This document shows, in pieces, positions 1-5,467 of a DNA stretch of 5,467 nt. Position 1 is the first letter of the stretch. The number at the start of each line of letters is the position of its first letter. Under the pieces are notes generated by a model. The model made no database searches. It was not told the DNA's origin and saw only the letters and a program-made list of their open reading frames with translations. This DNA is from Myxococcota bacterium. Lineage in GTDB: Bacteria > Myxococcota_A > Polyangia > HGW-17 > JAJRWW01. Where the stretch lies: positions 1 to 5,467 of the forward strand of contig JAJRWW010000666.1 of assembly GCA_024276595.1 (NCBI GenBank), read 5' to 3'. The position numbers and the translations under genes are program-made.

Positions 1-51
1 AGGGCGCGCAATTGAACCTGCACACACCCGGCGTTTTGTGCGGATCATCTC

Positions 52-80
52 TGGAAACCGAGCACAAGCTCGCATACACT
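52..80 (+). promoter_or_regulatory. Weak candidate sigma70-type promoter
   Basis: TGGAAA (52-57) and TACACT (75-80) each match four of six consensus positions of the -35 and -10 boxes, with a 17-base spacer. A 5-bp inverted repeat (59-72, CGAGC/GCTCG) lies within the spacer. If used, it would give a leader of about 240 nt before the kinase ATG. Matches this weak occur often by chance, so this is only a candidate. Confidence 0.15.
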
Positions 81-127
81 CGGTACACATATGGAAGCTG
101 CATGGCTCCCGGGCAGGAGCACACGTT

Positions 128-144
128 GATGGACCTCGTCCATC
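128..144. repeat. Perfect 7-bp inverted repeat (hairpin or operator candidate)
   Basis: GATGGAC at 128-134 and its exact reverse complement GTCCATC at 138-144 are separated by CTC. As RNA this would be a compact hairpin with a 3-nt loop. As DNA it is a short dyad that could bind a regulator. No T-tract follows on either strand, so it is not a classical intrinsic terminator. Confidence 0.5.
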
Positions 145-168
145 GCATGGGCGTGGCAAGCAATCGGA

Positions 169-194
169 CCTGGCGCGATCCGGTGGGCGCCAGG
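169..194. repeat. Perfect 8-bp inverted repeat
   Basis: CCTGGCGC at 169-176 and GCGCCAGG at 187-194 are exact reverse complements flanking a 10-nt loop. Seven of the eight pairs are G-C, so the stem would be stable in RNA. It lies 25 bases after the hairpin at 128-144 and is followed by a mixed GT-rich stretch rather than a T-tract. Its role is unknown: leader structure, operator, or remnant terminator of an unseen upstream gene. Confidence 0.5.
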
Positions 195-315
195 GGTCTC
201 GTTGTGTGCTACACATGGACAACGGGGCAGCAACGCCGGCTCCGAGAAGCTCCTCATTGAGGTCCCCATTCGCTTCCGCAACTGCCGCTGGCGACCGCGC
301 CGGCTGATCGCTGCT

Positions 316-321
316 GGTGAG
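316..321 (+). promoter_or_regulatory. Ribosome binding site of the histidine kinase
   Basis: GGTGAG lies five bases before the ATG at 327 and matches the GGTGA part of the anti-Shine-Dalgarno complement. It supports ATG 327 over the in-frame ATG at 360, which is preceded only by a C-rich tract. The GGTG sits in the loop of an imperfect inverted repeat, TGATCGCT (305-312) against AGCAATCA (320-327), which could fold around the start site. Confidence 0.6.
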
Positions 322-326
322 CAATC

Positions 327-1502
327 ATGAGCCCGAGAAGACACCCCACCCCCCCCCACATGCGACGCGACCTCCTGGCCTTCGCGGAGATCGGCATCTA
401 CTGCTACACCACCGATGGGATCGTGGTTCGCATGGATGAGGCCACCCTTAGGATCCTGGAGCTCGACGACGTCTACCCGGATCCGGACCAGGTGCTGGGC
501 AAGAACATCTCCGAGCTGTTCGAGTACGAGCTCCCGCCCAGGAGCCTCCGAAAGCAGGTGCTCCAGACCACCGAGCTGCACGGCTACGAGTACACCTTTC
601 GCACCCTTTCGGGCACCCGCAAGTGTTGCCTCCACGACTCTCGGCTCGTCTACGACGCCGAGACGAAGCAGAACCAGGTGCTGGTCATCACCCGTGACAT
701 CACCCACCTGAAGCGAGCCCAGAACGAGCTGGCGGAGGCGAACCGCGTGCTGGTTCAGGCCAACGCCGAGCTCCAGAGCCTGGACGAGCTGAAGAACAAC
801 CTCCTGGCCAACGTCTCCCACGAGATCCGCTCACCCCTTGTCTCCATCAGGGGATACGCAGACCTCATCAAGTCTGGCTCATCCGGGCCGGTGACGGACA
901 GGCAGAAAAAGCAGCTCGAGATCATTGTGGCCAACGTGGAGCGCCTCACAGCCCTGGTGGACGACCTCCTGGACTCCGCGCGTCTGCACCGGGGCGTGAT
1001 CCGTCTGAAGGTGGAGCGCTGCGACGTAAACGGCCTGCTGGAGGCCGCCCTCCTGCGCATCGAGCCCAAGGCCGCCAAGAAGTCCATCACCCTCCGCAGC
1101 GAGATCCACCCTGGGTGCCAGCACATCATGGCCGATCCCAGACAGCTTGACCAGGTGATCGAGAACCTCCTGGGCAACGCCATCAAGTTCACCGACAAAG
1201 GTGGCCTCGTGCGCGCAGTCACCGCTCCCGAGGGCGATGGCGTGACCATCACCATCTCCGACAACGGCGTGGGCATCCCCTCGTCGGCCCTGGAGCGTGT
1301 CTTCGAGCGCTTCTACCAGGTGGACTCCTCCTCCACCCGGCGTTTTTCCGGCCTTGGGCTGGGCCTCTCCCTGTGCAAGACCATCGTGGAGCGACACGGA
1401 GGGAGCATCGGCCTGGAGTACACGCTGGGCGAGGGCACCACGGTGCGCGTCTCTCTCCCACCATGTCCCCCTGCCAGCCCGTTTCTGCCCACCTCCACCT
1501 GA
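327..1502 (+). CDS. Soluble PAS-domain sensor histidine kinase
   Basis: This 391-residue protein is a two-component sensor kinase that should autophosphorylate a histidine from ATP and pass the phosphate to a response regulator. A PAS-like sensor covers about residues 12-126 and ends in the typical RDIT motif (123-126). A coiled-coil linker (about 127-160) leads to HisKA, whose H-box SHEIRSPL (164-171) carries the phospho-acceptor His165. The HATPase_c domain shows an N-box (ENLLGNAIKF, 279-288), G1 DNGVGI (312-317), F-box FERF (326-329) and G2 SGLGLGL (341-347), so all catalytic boxes look intact. I see no signal peptide or membrane segment, so it is probably cytoplasmic. The PAS ligand cannot be told from sequence; Cys26, Cys100, Cys101 and His103 lie in it. 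The tail after residue 377 is proline-rich. No response regulator is adjacent in the window, so its partner is unknown. A nine-C run spans codons 8-11. The start at 327 is favoured by its ribosome binding site. Confidence 0.95.
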   Translation: MSPRRHPTPPHMRRDLLAFAEIGIYCYTTDGIVVRMDEATLRILELDDVYPDPDQVLGKNISELFEYELPPRSLRKQVLQTTELHGYEYTFRTLSGTRKCCLHDSRLVYDAETKQNQVLVITRDITHLKRAQNELAEANRVLVQANAELQSLDELKNNLLANVSHEIRSPLVSIRGYADLIKSGSSGPVTDRQKKQLEIIVANVERLTALVDDLLDSARLHRGVIRLKVERCDVNGLLEAALLRIEPKAAKKSITLRSEIHPGCQHIMADPRQLDQVIENLLGNAIKFTDKGGLVRAVTAPEGDGVTITISDNGVGIPSSALERVFERFYQVDSSSTRRFSGLGLGLSLCKTIVERHGGSIGLEYTLGEGTTVRVSLPPCPPASPFLPTST

Positions 1503-1555
1503 CCTCGGCCAGGGCCACTTCCCCCCTTTGCCATGCGACCTGGTGCCCCTGCAAG

Positions 1556-1579
1556 CGCGGTGGCGACGCCGTGACCGCG
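1556..1579. terminator. Imperfect GC-rich hairpin between the convergent genes
   Basis: CGCGGT (1556-1561) pairs with ACCGCG (1574-1579), and GGC (1562-1564) pairs with GCC (1568-1570) around a GAC loop, leaving a 3-nt bulge (1571-1573). It is the only substantial stem I found in the 110-base spacer between two genes that converge and so both need to end transcription here. No T-run follows on either strand, so it is at best a weak or bidirectional terminator, or one aided by Rho. The rest of the spacer shows nothing recognisable. Confidence 0.25.
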
Positions 1580-1612
1580 GATTCTCGGATCGAGCAGCGC
1601 CCAGCCCGCGCC

Positions 1613-4600
1613 TCAGTTGACGGCGTTGATGAGGTTCAGGTCGAGGCCACCGGGGTACAGGTACGAGGTGTAGCTGGCAAAGCCGTACACCATGATCCCG
1701 AAGGGCTGATCCGAGTCGACCGTGAAGCCGTAGACCCCCGGATACCCGGTGGTGAGGTCGATGCGGGCCACCCCCAGGTAAGATGTGCCTATGGCAGGGC
1801 TGAAGGCCGTCTCCGGAATGGCCACGCCGTTGAGGTACACGGTGGGGGCCGGGACCCCGGACATGGCCACGGGCTTTACGATTGTCACGTAGTTGAGCGT
1901 CATGGAGGAGGGCACCTGGAAGGTGTAGTCCCTGCGATACTGCTCCACCGGCACCATCAGACCCATGGCCGGATCGCTGTCAATGGTGGGTCCGAAGTAG
2001 TTGTCGGCCAGAATGAACTGGGTCACCACGCAGGGCTCGGAGCAGCTCACGGAGAAGTCCTGTGTGGTCTGGAAGGTGACCTCCTCGCCCTGATTCAGGG
2101 TGACCCCGCCGCTGCCCTCCACGTCTGGGGTGAAGGTCACGAGGTTGTTGTTGGCGCTCGACACCACCCGGTACTGGTTCTCCAGGGCGTAGGCGGTGAC
2201 CGGCACCACGTAGTCCTTGCCCCAGGTCTCGGAGGGGAACAGGTACTCCTCGATGTGGTCGCAGCAGCAATCGGTTGCGGGCAGATACAGGCAGTTGTGG
2301 CCGTTGATGACCCCCACCGGCTCGCCGCTGAGCACCCTGATCCGCGTCCCCGTGAGGTCGTAGTCTGAGCTGCAGTAGGCGTAGGCGCCAGCGGTGCAGT
2401 CGCGGGAGGGCACCTGCAGCACGTCGCCGTCGTTCAGAGTGTAGGTCTGGACCTGACCTCGGTCGGGGCCGTTCCAGGCGTGGCCATTGAAGGTCACCTC
2501 CACGAGGGTGTTGTTCCCGGTTCCCAGGATGGCAAAGAAGCCGGGGGATGTGTTCCAGAAGGTGGGCCTGGTGGTGATCATGTAGTTGGGGGTAAACACG
2601 TGCTTGGGCAGAACCAGGGACGCGTCGTTGGAGTAGGAGAAGCTCCCGTTGTAGTAGTCGAAGGGGTTGAACTGGTACACCGTCACCGGCAGGGTGGAGG
2701 TGAGCCGGTAGGCCCCGTCCACCACCAAGAGCACCGTGTCCGTGGTGTTCTTGAGGCCCAGATCGAAGTCCAGCAGGAAGGTGTTGACCTGGTTGGGGTT
2801 GATGGTCTGCGTGGTTATGGTCGACCCTCCCTTGGTTATCGTCACGGTCACCGCCGAGCTGTTGGGGTTGTGCACCACCACGCCGAAGTTGTTGTTGAAG
2901 CTCGACGACAGCAGGGAGCTCATGGTGGTGGCCAGGTAGTACTCGCAGCCCCTGTAGCTCCGGTCGAAGGCGGCGATCTCACAGGGCGTGGCGCAGCCCG
3001 CGTCCGTTATGCCGTCGCAGTCGTTGTCCAGGCCATCGCCGCAGATCTCGATGAGCGCGGGGCTCTCATTCGGATCCCAGTCGTCGCAGTCGTTTTGCAC
3101 CCCCCCCACGCAGCGCAGCTCCCCGTCCCCGTCCTTGTCCGGCTCGGCGTCATCCACGAAGCCGTTGCAGTTGTCGTCGATGAGGTTGCCGCAGACCTCG
3201 TCCGCCGCCGGGCTCACGTTGGGGTCGCCATCGTCGCAGTCGCCATCCTCCTCGGAGAAGCCGTCCCCGTCGTCGTCGGTGACGTCTGAGCACCAGGTCC
3301 CGATGCAGTTTGCGTCGGCGCAGTCGCTGGCGCTGCCGTCGCCGTCCTGGTCCTGGGGGTACAGGGAGCTACAGCGCTCCTCGGGGGTCTGGCAGTTGAC
3401 CGTGCAGTTGGCCTCAGGGGCCCCGTTTATCGCGATGCACCCGCCTGGGAGACTCCCGGGGTTCGTGCCGCAGTCGCAGTCCTCGTTGGCCTCGATCACA
3501 CCGTTGCCGCAGGTGTCCGCGCCGCAGGTGGCCGAGCAGCCGTCCCCGTTGGTCAGGTTGCCGTCGTCACACTGCTCGCCAGCCTCCAGCACGCCGTTTC
3601 CACAGCGGCTGCAGCAGCGGAAGCCCACGTTGGCCGCGAAGGCGTCCTCCACGAGGGCGGAGGAGCGGAAGTCACAGCGCAGGCCGCCCTCCAGGTCCCT
3701 GTAGGAGCCGCCCCGCACGGTGTAGACGGCCTTGCCGTCCGAGGTGTACGTCACCAGGTCATCGGTCCACTCCCGCAGGTTGCCCGACAGGTCGTACACC
3801 TGCCAGCCGTCCGAGAGACACGAGCCCATGGAGCCGGTGTCAACCGGACCCGAGTTGCCGGCGTCCTCGCCGTTGCAGGCGCCGGGCGCATAGGTGGAGC
3901 TGCTGTAGGGGTACACCCAGGACCCAGCCTGCCCGTCGCAGGCCTCGGTCCACTCCAGGTCGCCGCACAGGGACATCCCGGCCATCTGGCACGCCTGCTG
4001 CGCCTGCTCGTAGGTGACCCGGGACCAGGGTCGTACCCCGGGCCGCGAGCAAGCACGCACCTGGGTCCCGCTCCCCTCGTCGCCCGGCGTGGCGCTGGGC
4101 CGCGAGGCCTCGTAGGCGAACACCCGCACGGTCTGTCCAGCCACCGTCACGGTGACCACGTCGTCCTGGACATAGGATGGGTTGGTGCCCGGGTTGGCGA
4201 AGGACTCGTCCACCAACCCGTCGCAGTCGTCGTCCACCTCGTTGCAGATCTCCTGGGTCGGGGACGACCCAGGGGTGTCAATCACGCACTGCACGCCGTC
4301 CTGGGTCCCGTTGCACTGGTAGGTGCCGGTGGAGCGGCAGAGGCCGAGCTGGCCATCGTCGCATGGCTGGCCCACGCCTGGCGAGAATGATTCGTCCACG
4401 TTGCCATCGCAGTTTCCGTCAATGGTGTCGCAGAGGGTCTCGTTGGCCAGCACCTGGTTCGGGTTGGCCGGGTCGGTCTCCACTCCAGGGGGATACTGGC
4501 AGTACCAGGTGGTCCCCAGCACCCCGGTGGTGCAAACGGTGGGCACGTTCACACAGGGCGTCCCCGCCTGACTCTTGCACAGGTTTGCCGGCGCAGCGAC

Positions 4601-5467
4601 CAGGTCCACCGCCTCGTCCACGGCACCATCGCAGTCGTTGTCCACGCCGTCGCAGTACTCCGTGTCCGGGGGCGCCGTCTGGCTACAGACGTACTCGCAG
4701 CCATCCCCGCCCGGGACCATGAGGTCTGCGTTGCTGTCCACAAACCCGGGCAGGCAGGCGAACTGGCAGGCGCCAGCGACACAGCCCGTTGTGTAGGCGT
4801 TGGCCGGGGAGCTGGCAAAGCAGGAGTTGCCACAGGATCCGCAGTTGGCGAGGTCCGACTGCAAGTCGAACCCGTCGTCCACGGTGCCGTCACAGTCGTC
4901 GTCGAGCCCGTTGCAGAGCTCCCCGACCGGCCCCTGCTCGCCGGTGCACTGCTCGATGCCGCCCACGCACCCGAGCTGCCCGGCGGAGCACTCCCCCACG
5001 CAGGAGAAAACCCCCGGGGAGGTCTCCGTGCATCCGGTGGGGCCCGTGTAGCAGGGAGCGCCCGCTGGGGCGTCCTCGTCTATCTGGCCATCGCAGTCGC
5101 TGTCCACCCCATCGCAAAGGTCCACAGCCCCGGTGACCATGCACTCGCAGCCGTTGTTGGGATTTCCGTCCTTGTCCACGTAGCCCGGGTTGCAGCCCGA
5201 GAGCTCACAGATCCCGCCGCTGCAGCTCCCCTGTCCCTGGAAGAAAACGCACACGAAGCCACAGCTCCCGCAGTTGTTGGGATCGGTCTGCAGGTCGAAG
5301 CCGTCGTCCACCACCCCGTCACAGTCGTTGTCGAGGTTGTCGCAGATCTCGGTGCCCCCGCCGGTCTCCTGGCAGGCGTACTCGCAACCGTCGGAGGGAT
5401 CTCCGTTGTTGTCGTGGTGACCGGGGAAGCAGCCCACCCACACGCACTCTCCCAGCCCATCCCCATC
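1613..5467 (-). CDS. Large multidomain cysteine-rich exported protein, N-terminus off window
   Basis: At least 1284 residues are visible. The frame stays open past the right edge with DGDGLGEC in the same style, so the GTG at 5443 (used here as residue 1 for numbering only) is not the real start. Domains in order: CxPGxxD...GCExxC modules (5-24, 84-101, 230-253) interleaved with six CDGxDNDCDGxVDE motifs (34-413); an FGE/SUMF1-like domain (about 425-611); two DUF4215-type knots (614-640; 645-684, degenerate); two full MopE/DxDGDG units (723-765, 769-814); and an IgGFc-binding-like domain (about 837-1268). Many paired cysteines imply folding outside the cytoplasm; Asp-rich loops imply Ca2+ or other metal binding. 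The signal peptide must lie off window. No membrane anchor, LPXTG or MYXO-CTERM signal is seen: the chain ends LNLINAVN. Myxobacterial relatives of this type are mostly uncharacterised. A surface adhesion or recognition role is inferred, not shown. The gene converges on the kinase across 110 bases. Confidence 0.96.
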   Translation of the reverse strand, partial: DGDGLGECVWVGCFPGHHDNNGDPSDGCEYACQETGGGTEICDNLDNDCDGVVDDGFDLQTDPNNCGSCGFVCVFFQGQGSCSGGICELSGCNPGYVDKDGNPNNGCECMVTGAVDLCDGVDSDCDGQIDEDAPAGAPCYTGPTGCTETSPGVFSCVGECSAGQLGCVGGIEQCTGEQGPVGELCNGLDDDCDGTVDDGFDLQSDLANCGSCGNSCFASSPANAYTTGCVAGACQFACLPGFVDSNADLMVPGGDGCEYVCSQTAPPDTEYCDGVDNDCDGAVDEAVDLVAAPANLCKSQAGTPCVNVPTVCTTGVLGTTWYCQYPPGVETDPANPNQVLANETLCDTIDGNCDGNVDESFSPGVGQPCDDGQLGLCRSTGTYQCNGTQDGVQCVIDTPGSSPTQEICNEVDDDCDGLVDESFANPGTNPSYVQDDVVTVTVAGQTVRVFAYEASRPSATPGDEGSGTQVRACSRPGVRPWSRVTYEQAQQACQMAGMSLCGDLEWTEACDGQAGSWVYPYSSSTYAPGACNGEDAGNSGPVDTGSMGSCLSDGWQVYDLSGNLREWTDDLVTYTSDGKAVYTVRGGSYRDLEGGLRCDFRSSALVEDAFAANVGFRCCSRCGNGVLEAGEQCDDGNLTNGDGCSATCGADTCGNGVIEANEDCDCGTNPGSLPGGCIAINGAPEANCTVNCQTPEERCSSLYPQDQDGDGSASDCADANCIGTWCSDVTDDDGDGFSEEDGDCDDGDPNVSPAADEVCGNLIDDNCNGFVDDAEPDKDGDGELRCVGGVQNDCDDWDPNESPALIEICGDGLDNDCDGITDAGCATPCEIAAFDRSYRGCEYYLATTMSSLLSSSFNNNFGVVVHNPNSSAVTVTITKGGSTITTQTINPNQVNTFLLDFDLGLKNTTDTVLLVVDGAYRLTSTLPVTVYQFNPFDYYNGSFSYSNDASLVLPKHVFTPNYMITTRPTFWNTSPGFFAILGTGNNTLVEVTFNGHAWNGPDRGQVQTYTLNDGDVLQVPSRDCTAGAYAYCSSDYDLTGTRIRVLSGEPVGVINGHNCLYLPATDCCCDHIEEYLFPSETWGKDYVVPVTAYALENQYRVVSSANNNLVTFTPDVEGSGGVTLNQGEEVTFQTTQDFSVSCSEPCVVTQFILADNYFGPTIDSDPAMGLMVPVEQYRRDYTFQVPSSMTLNYVTIVKPVAMSGVPAPTVYLNGVAIPETAFSPAIGTSYLGVARIDLTTGYPGVYGFTVDSDQPFGIMVYGFASYTSYLYPGGLDLNLINAVN
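1640..2935 (-). other. C-terminal IgGFc-binding-like domain
   Basis: Residues about 837-1268 resemble the IgGFc_binding family, named for the N-terminal domain of the mucin-associated protein FCGBP and also found in many bacterial surface proteins. The best landmark is GHNCLYLP (1048-1055) followed by CDHIEEYLFPSETWGKDY (1061-1078), which matches the family pattern GHxCxxxP...CDHxxEQLxPxxTWGxxY. The domain closes with GIMVYGFASYTSYLYPGG, also typical. The composition (T/V/N/Y-rich, few cysteines) indicates beta structure and contrasts with the cysteine-rich first two thirds. The family name does not show that this bacterial copy binds antibody; glycan or surface adhesion is an inference. Confidence 0.8.
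3002..3277 (-). repeat. Two tandem full-length MopE-type metal-binding units
   Basis: Residues 723-765 and 769-814 are two copies of a unit with a DxDGDG loop, a DCDDxDPN...P segment and a closing C...DxxCxGxxD motif (DDDGDGFSEEDGDCDDGDPN in the first copy; DKDGDG then NDCDDWDPNESP in the second). A lone DQDGDG (698-703) precedes them. The spaced aspartates resemble thrombospondin type 3 and EF-hand-like Ca2+ loops. The N-terminal array carries only the last part of this unit, so two motif forms coexist in one protein. Confidence 0.85.
3392..3604 (-). repeat. Two DUF4215 / Myxococcus cysteine-rich repeats
   Basis: The first copy (residues 614-640) is canonical, beginning CGNGVLEAGEQCDDGN and ending NGDGCSATC. 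The second (645-684) begins CGNGVIEANEDCDCG but then departs from the consensus, with a longer insert before its closing cysteines. These small disulfide-rich units are common in myxobacterial exported proteins and probably act as rigid spacers. They link the FGE-like domain to the DxDGDG units. Confidence 0.85.
3611..4171 (-). other. FGE/SUMF1-like domain, apparently non-catalytic
   Basis: Residues about 425-611 of the large protein match the FGE-sulfatase (SUMF1) fold. Landmarks are FAYEASRPSAT (442-452), VTYEQAQQAC (476-485), LCGDLEWTEAC (492-502), WQVYDLSGNLREW (547-559), VRGGSY (576-581) and NVGFRC (605-610). True formylglycine-generating enzymes carry two active-site cysteines soon after the RGGSY segment (Cys336 and Cys341 in human SUMF1). 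Here that segment reads SYRDLEGGLRC, which I align with only the third human cysteine (Cys346). The cysteines matching the two structural disulfides do appear to be present (485 with 610; 502 with 590). I infer a binding module in the manner of C-type-lectin-like folds, not an oxidase. The alignment was made by eye. Confidence 0.8.
4205..5431 (-). repeat. N-terminal repeat array: six MopE-type motifs with cysteine modules
   Basis: Six copies of a CDGxDNDCDGxVDE-like motif start at residues 34, 110, 177, 264, 338 and 400 (numbering from the GTG at 5443), 62-87 residues apart. Copies 1 and 3 are both followed by DGFDLQ, then six or seven residues and NCGSCG. A second module, CxPGxxD...GCExxC, precedes copies 1, 2 and 4 (residues 5-24, 84-101, 230-253). 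These look like diverged duplications of a composite unit. Such motifs resemble the Pfam Cu-binding_MopE family, named for MopE of Methylococcus capsulatus, but the Asp/Asn pattern suggests Ca2+ as readily as copper. The array continues beyond the window. Confidence 0.85.

Larger units (their letters stand above)
1..326. other. Non-coding region upstream of the histidine kinase
   Basis: I see no convincing gene here. Short open frames exist on both strands, but their translations show no recognisable motif and they overlap one another, as expected in GC-rich DNA. The region holds several short inverted repeats: 59-72 (5-bp stem), 105-120 (5-bp), 128-144 (7-bp), 169-194 (8-bp), 201-223 (4+4 bp with a 4-nt bulge), 252-262 (4-bp) and 287-304 (7-bp including one G-T pair). 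It ends in a Shine-Dalgarno-like sequence serving the kinase. It may be a promoter plus structured 5' leader, a small RNA, or the tail of an upstream transcription unit. The end of any upstream gene is not visible. Confidence 0.6.

Noticed and set aside
12..307. Small plus-strand open frames in the leader (12-260 and 38-307)
   Set aside because: They overlap in different frames, have no good ribosome binding site that I can see, and encode no recognisable motif. A small peptide cannot be excluded, but it is not supported.
45..821. Minus-strand open frame of 258 codons overlapping the leader and the kinase
   Set aside because: Most of it is antisense to the well-supported kinase, its translation has no recognisable motif, and it looks like a GC-bias shadow.
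1503..1612. Classical intrinsic terminator or small gene in the convergent spacer
   Set aside because: The only sizeable stem (1556-1579) lacks a T-tract on either strand, and the spacer is too short and featureless for a supported gene.
1613..1640. MYXO-CTERM or other C-terminal sorting signal on the large protein
   Set aside because: The chain ends LNLINAVN straight after the IgGFc-like domain, with no hydrophobic segment followed by basic residues and no GC-containing sorting motif.
1373..3289. Long plus-strand open frames (1373-2368, 331 codons; 2480-3289, 269 codons)
   Set aside because: They are antisense to the large gene, rich in G, V, H and R as expected for the complement of a GC-biased coding strand, and show no domain motif.
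4205..5431. CRISPR array or DNA-level tandem repeat in the right half
   Set aside because: The recurring GTCGCAGTCGTTGTCC-like strings are irregularly spaced, diverged, and explained as codons of the protein motif CDGxDNDCDG.
5441..5443. GTG at 5443 as the start of the large gene
   Set aside because: The frame is open to the window edge and the upstream residues (DGDGLGEC) continue the same Asp/Gly/Cys-rich repeat style. The first CxPG module would also be cut. The true start is off window.

Overview
This window holds two protein-coding genes that converge on a short spacer, plus about 330 bases of non-coding sequence at the left edge. The DNA is GC-rich. Its large gene is built from modules typical of Myxococcota and related former Deltaproteobacteria: MopE-type metal-binding motifs, Myxococcus cysteine-rich DUF4215 repeats, a formylglycine-generating-enzyme (FGE/SUMF1)-like domain and an IgGFc-binding-type domain. 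I infer a myxobacterium-like organism, or an uncultured relative. Nothing in the window fixes the genus.

Layout. 1-326 is apparently non-coding and contains an unusual density of short inverted repeats upstream of the kinase. 327-1502 (+) encodes a complete, soluble PAS-HisKA-HATPase_c sensor histidine kinase of 391 residues, with a Shine-Dalgarno-like GGTGAG just before its ATG. 1503-1612 is the convergent spacer, with one GC-rich imperfect hairpin and no clear T-tract. 1613-5467 (-) is one uninterrupted reading frame of at least 1284 residues that runs off the right edge, so its N-terminus, signal peptide and promoter are not visible.

The large protein reads, from the truncated N-terminal side: three CxPGxxD...GCExxC modules interleaved with six short CDGxDNDCDGxVDE motifs and two NCGSCG motifs; an FGE-like domain that lacks the catalytic cysteine pair but keeps the cysteines matching the two structural disulfides; two DUF4215-type knots, the second degenerate; two full-length MopE/DxDGDG units; and a C-terminal IgGFc-binding-like beta-rich domain of about 430 residues. 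It is very probably exported and folded outside the cytoplasm with many disulfides and bound divalent metal, perhaps in adhesion or surface recognition.

Nothing in the sequence links the kinase functionally to the large protein. They are on opposite strands and not in one operon. No response regulator, mobile element, tRNA, rRNA or CRISPR array is present. I did not find a convincing new multi-gene system. The most interesting items are the domain order of the large protein with its apparently non-catalytic FGE-like module, the hairpin-dense leader, and a nine-C homopolymer at the start of the kinase.
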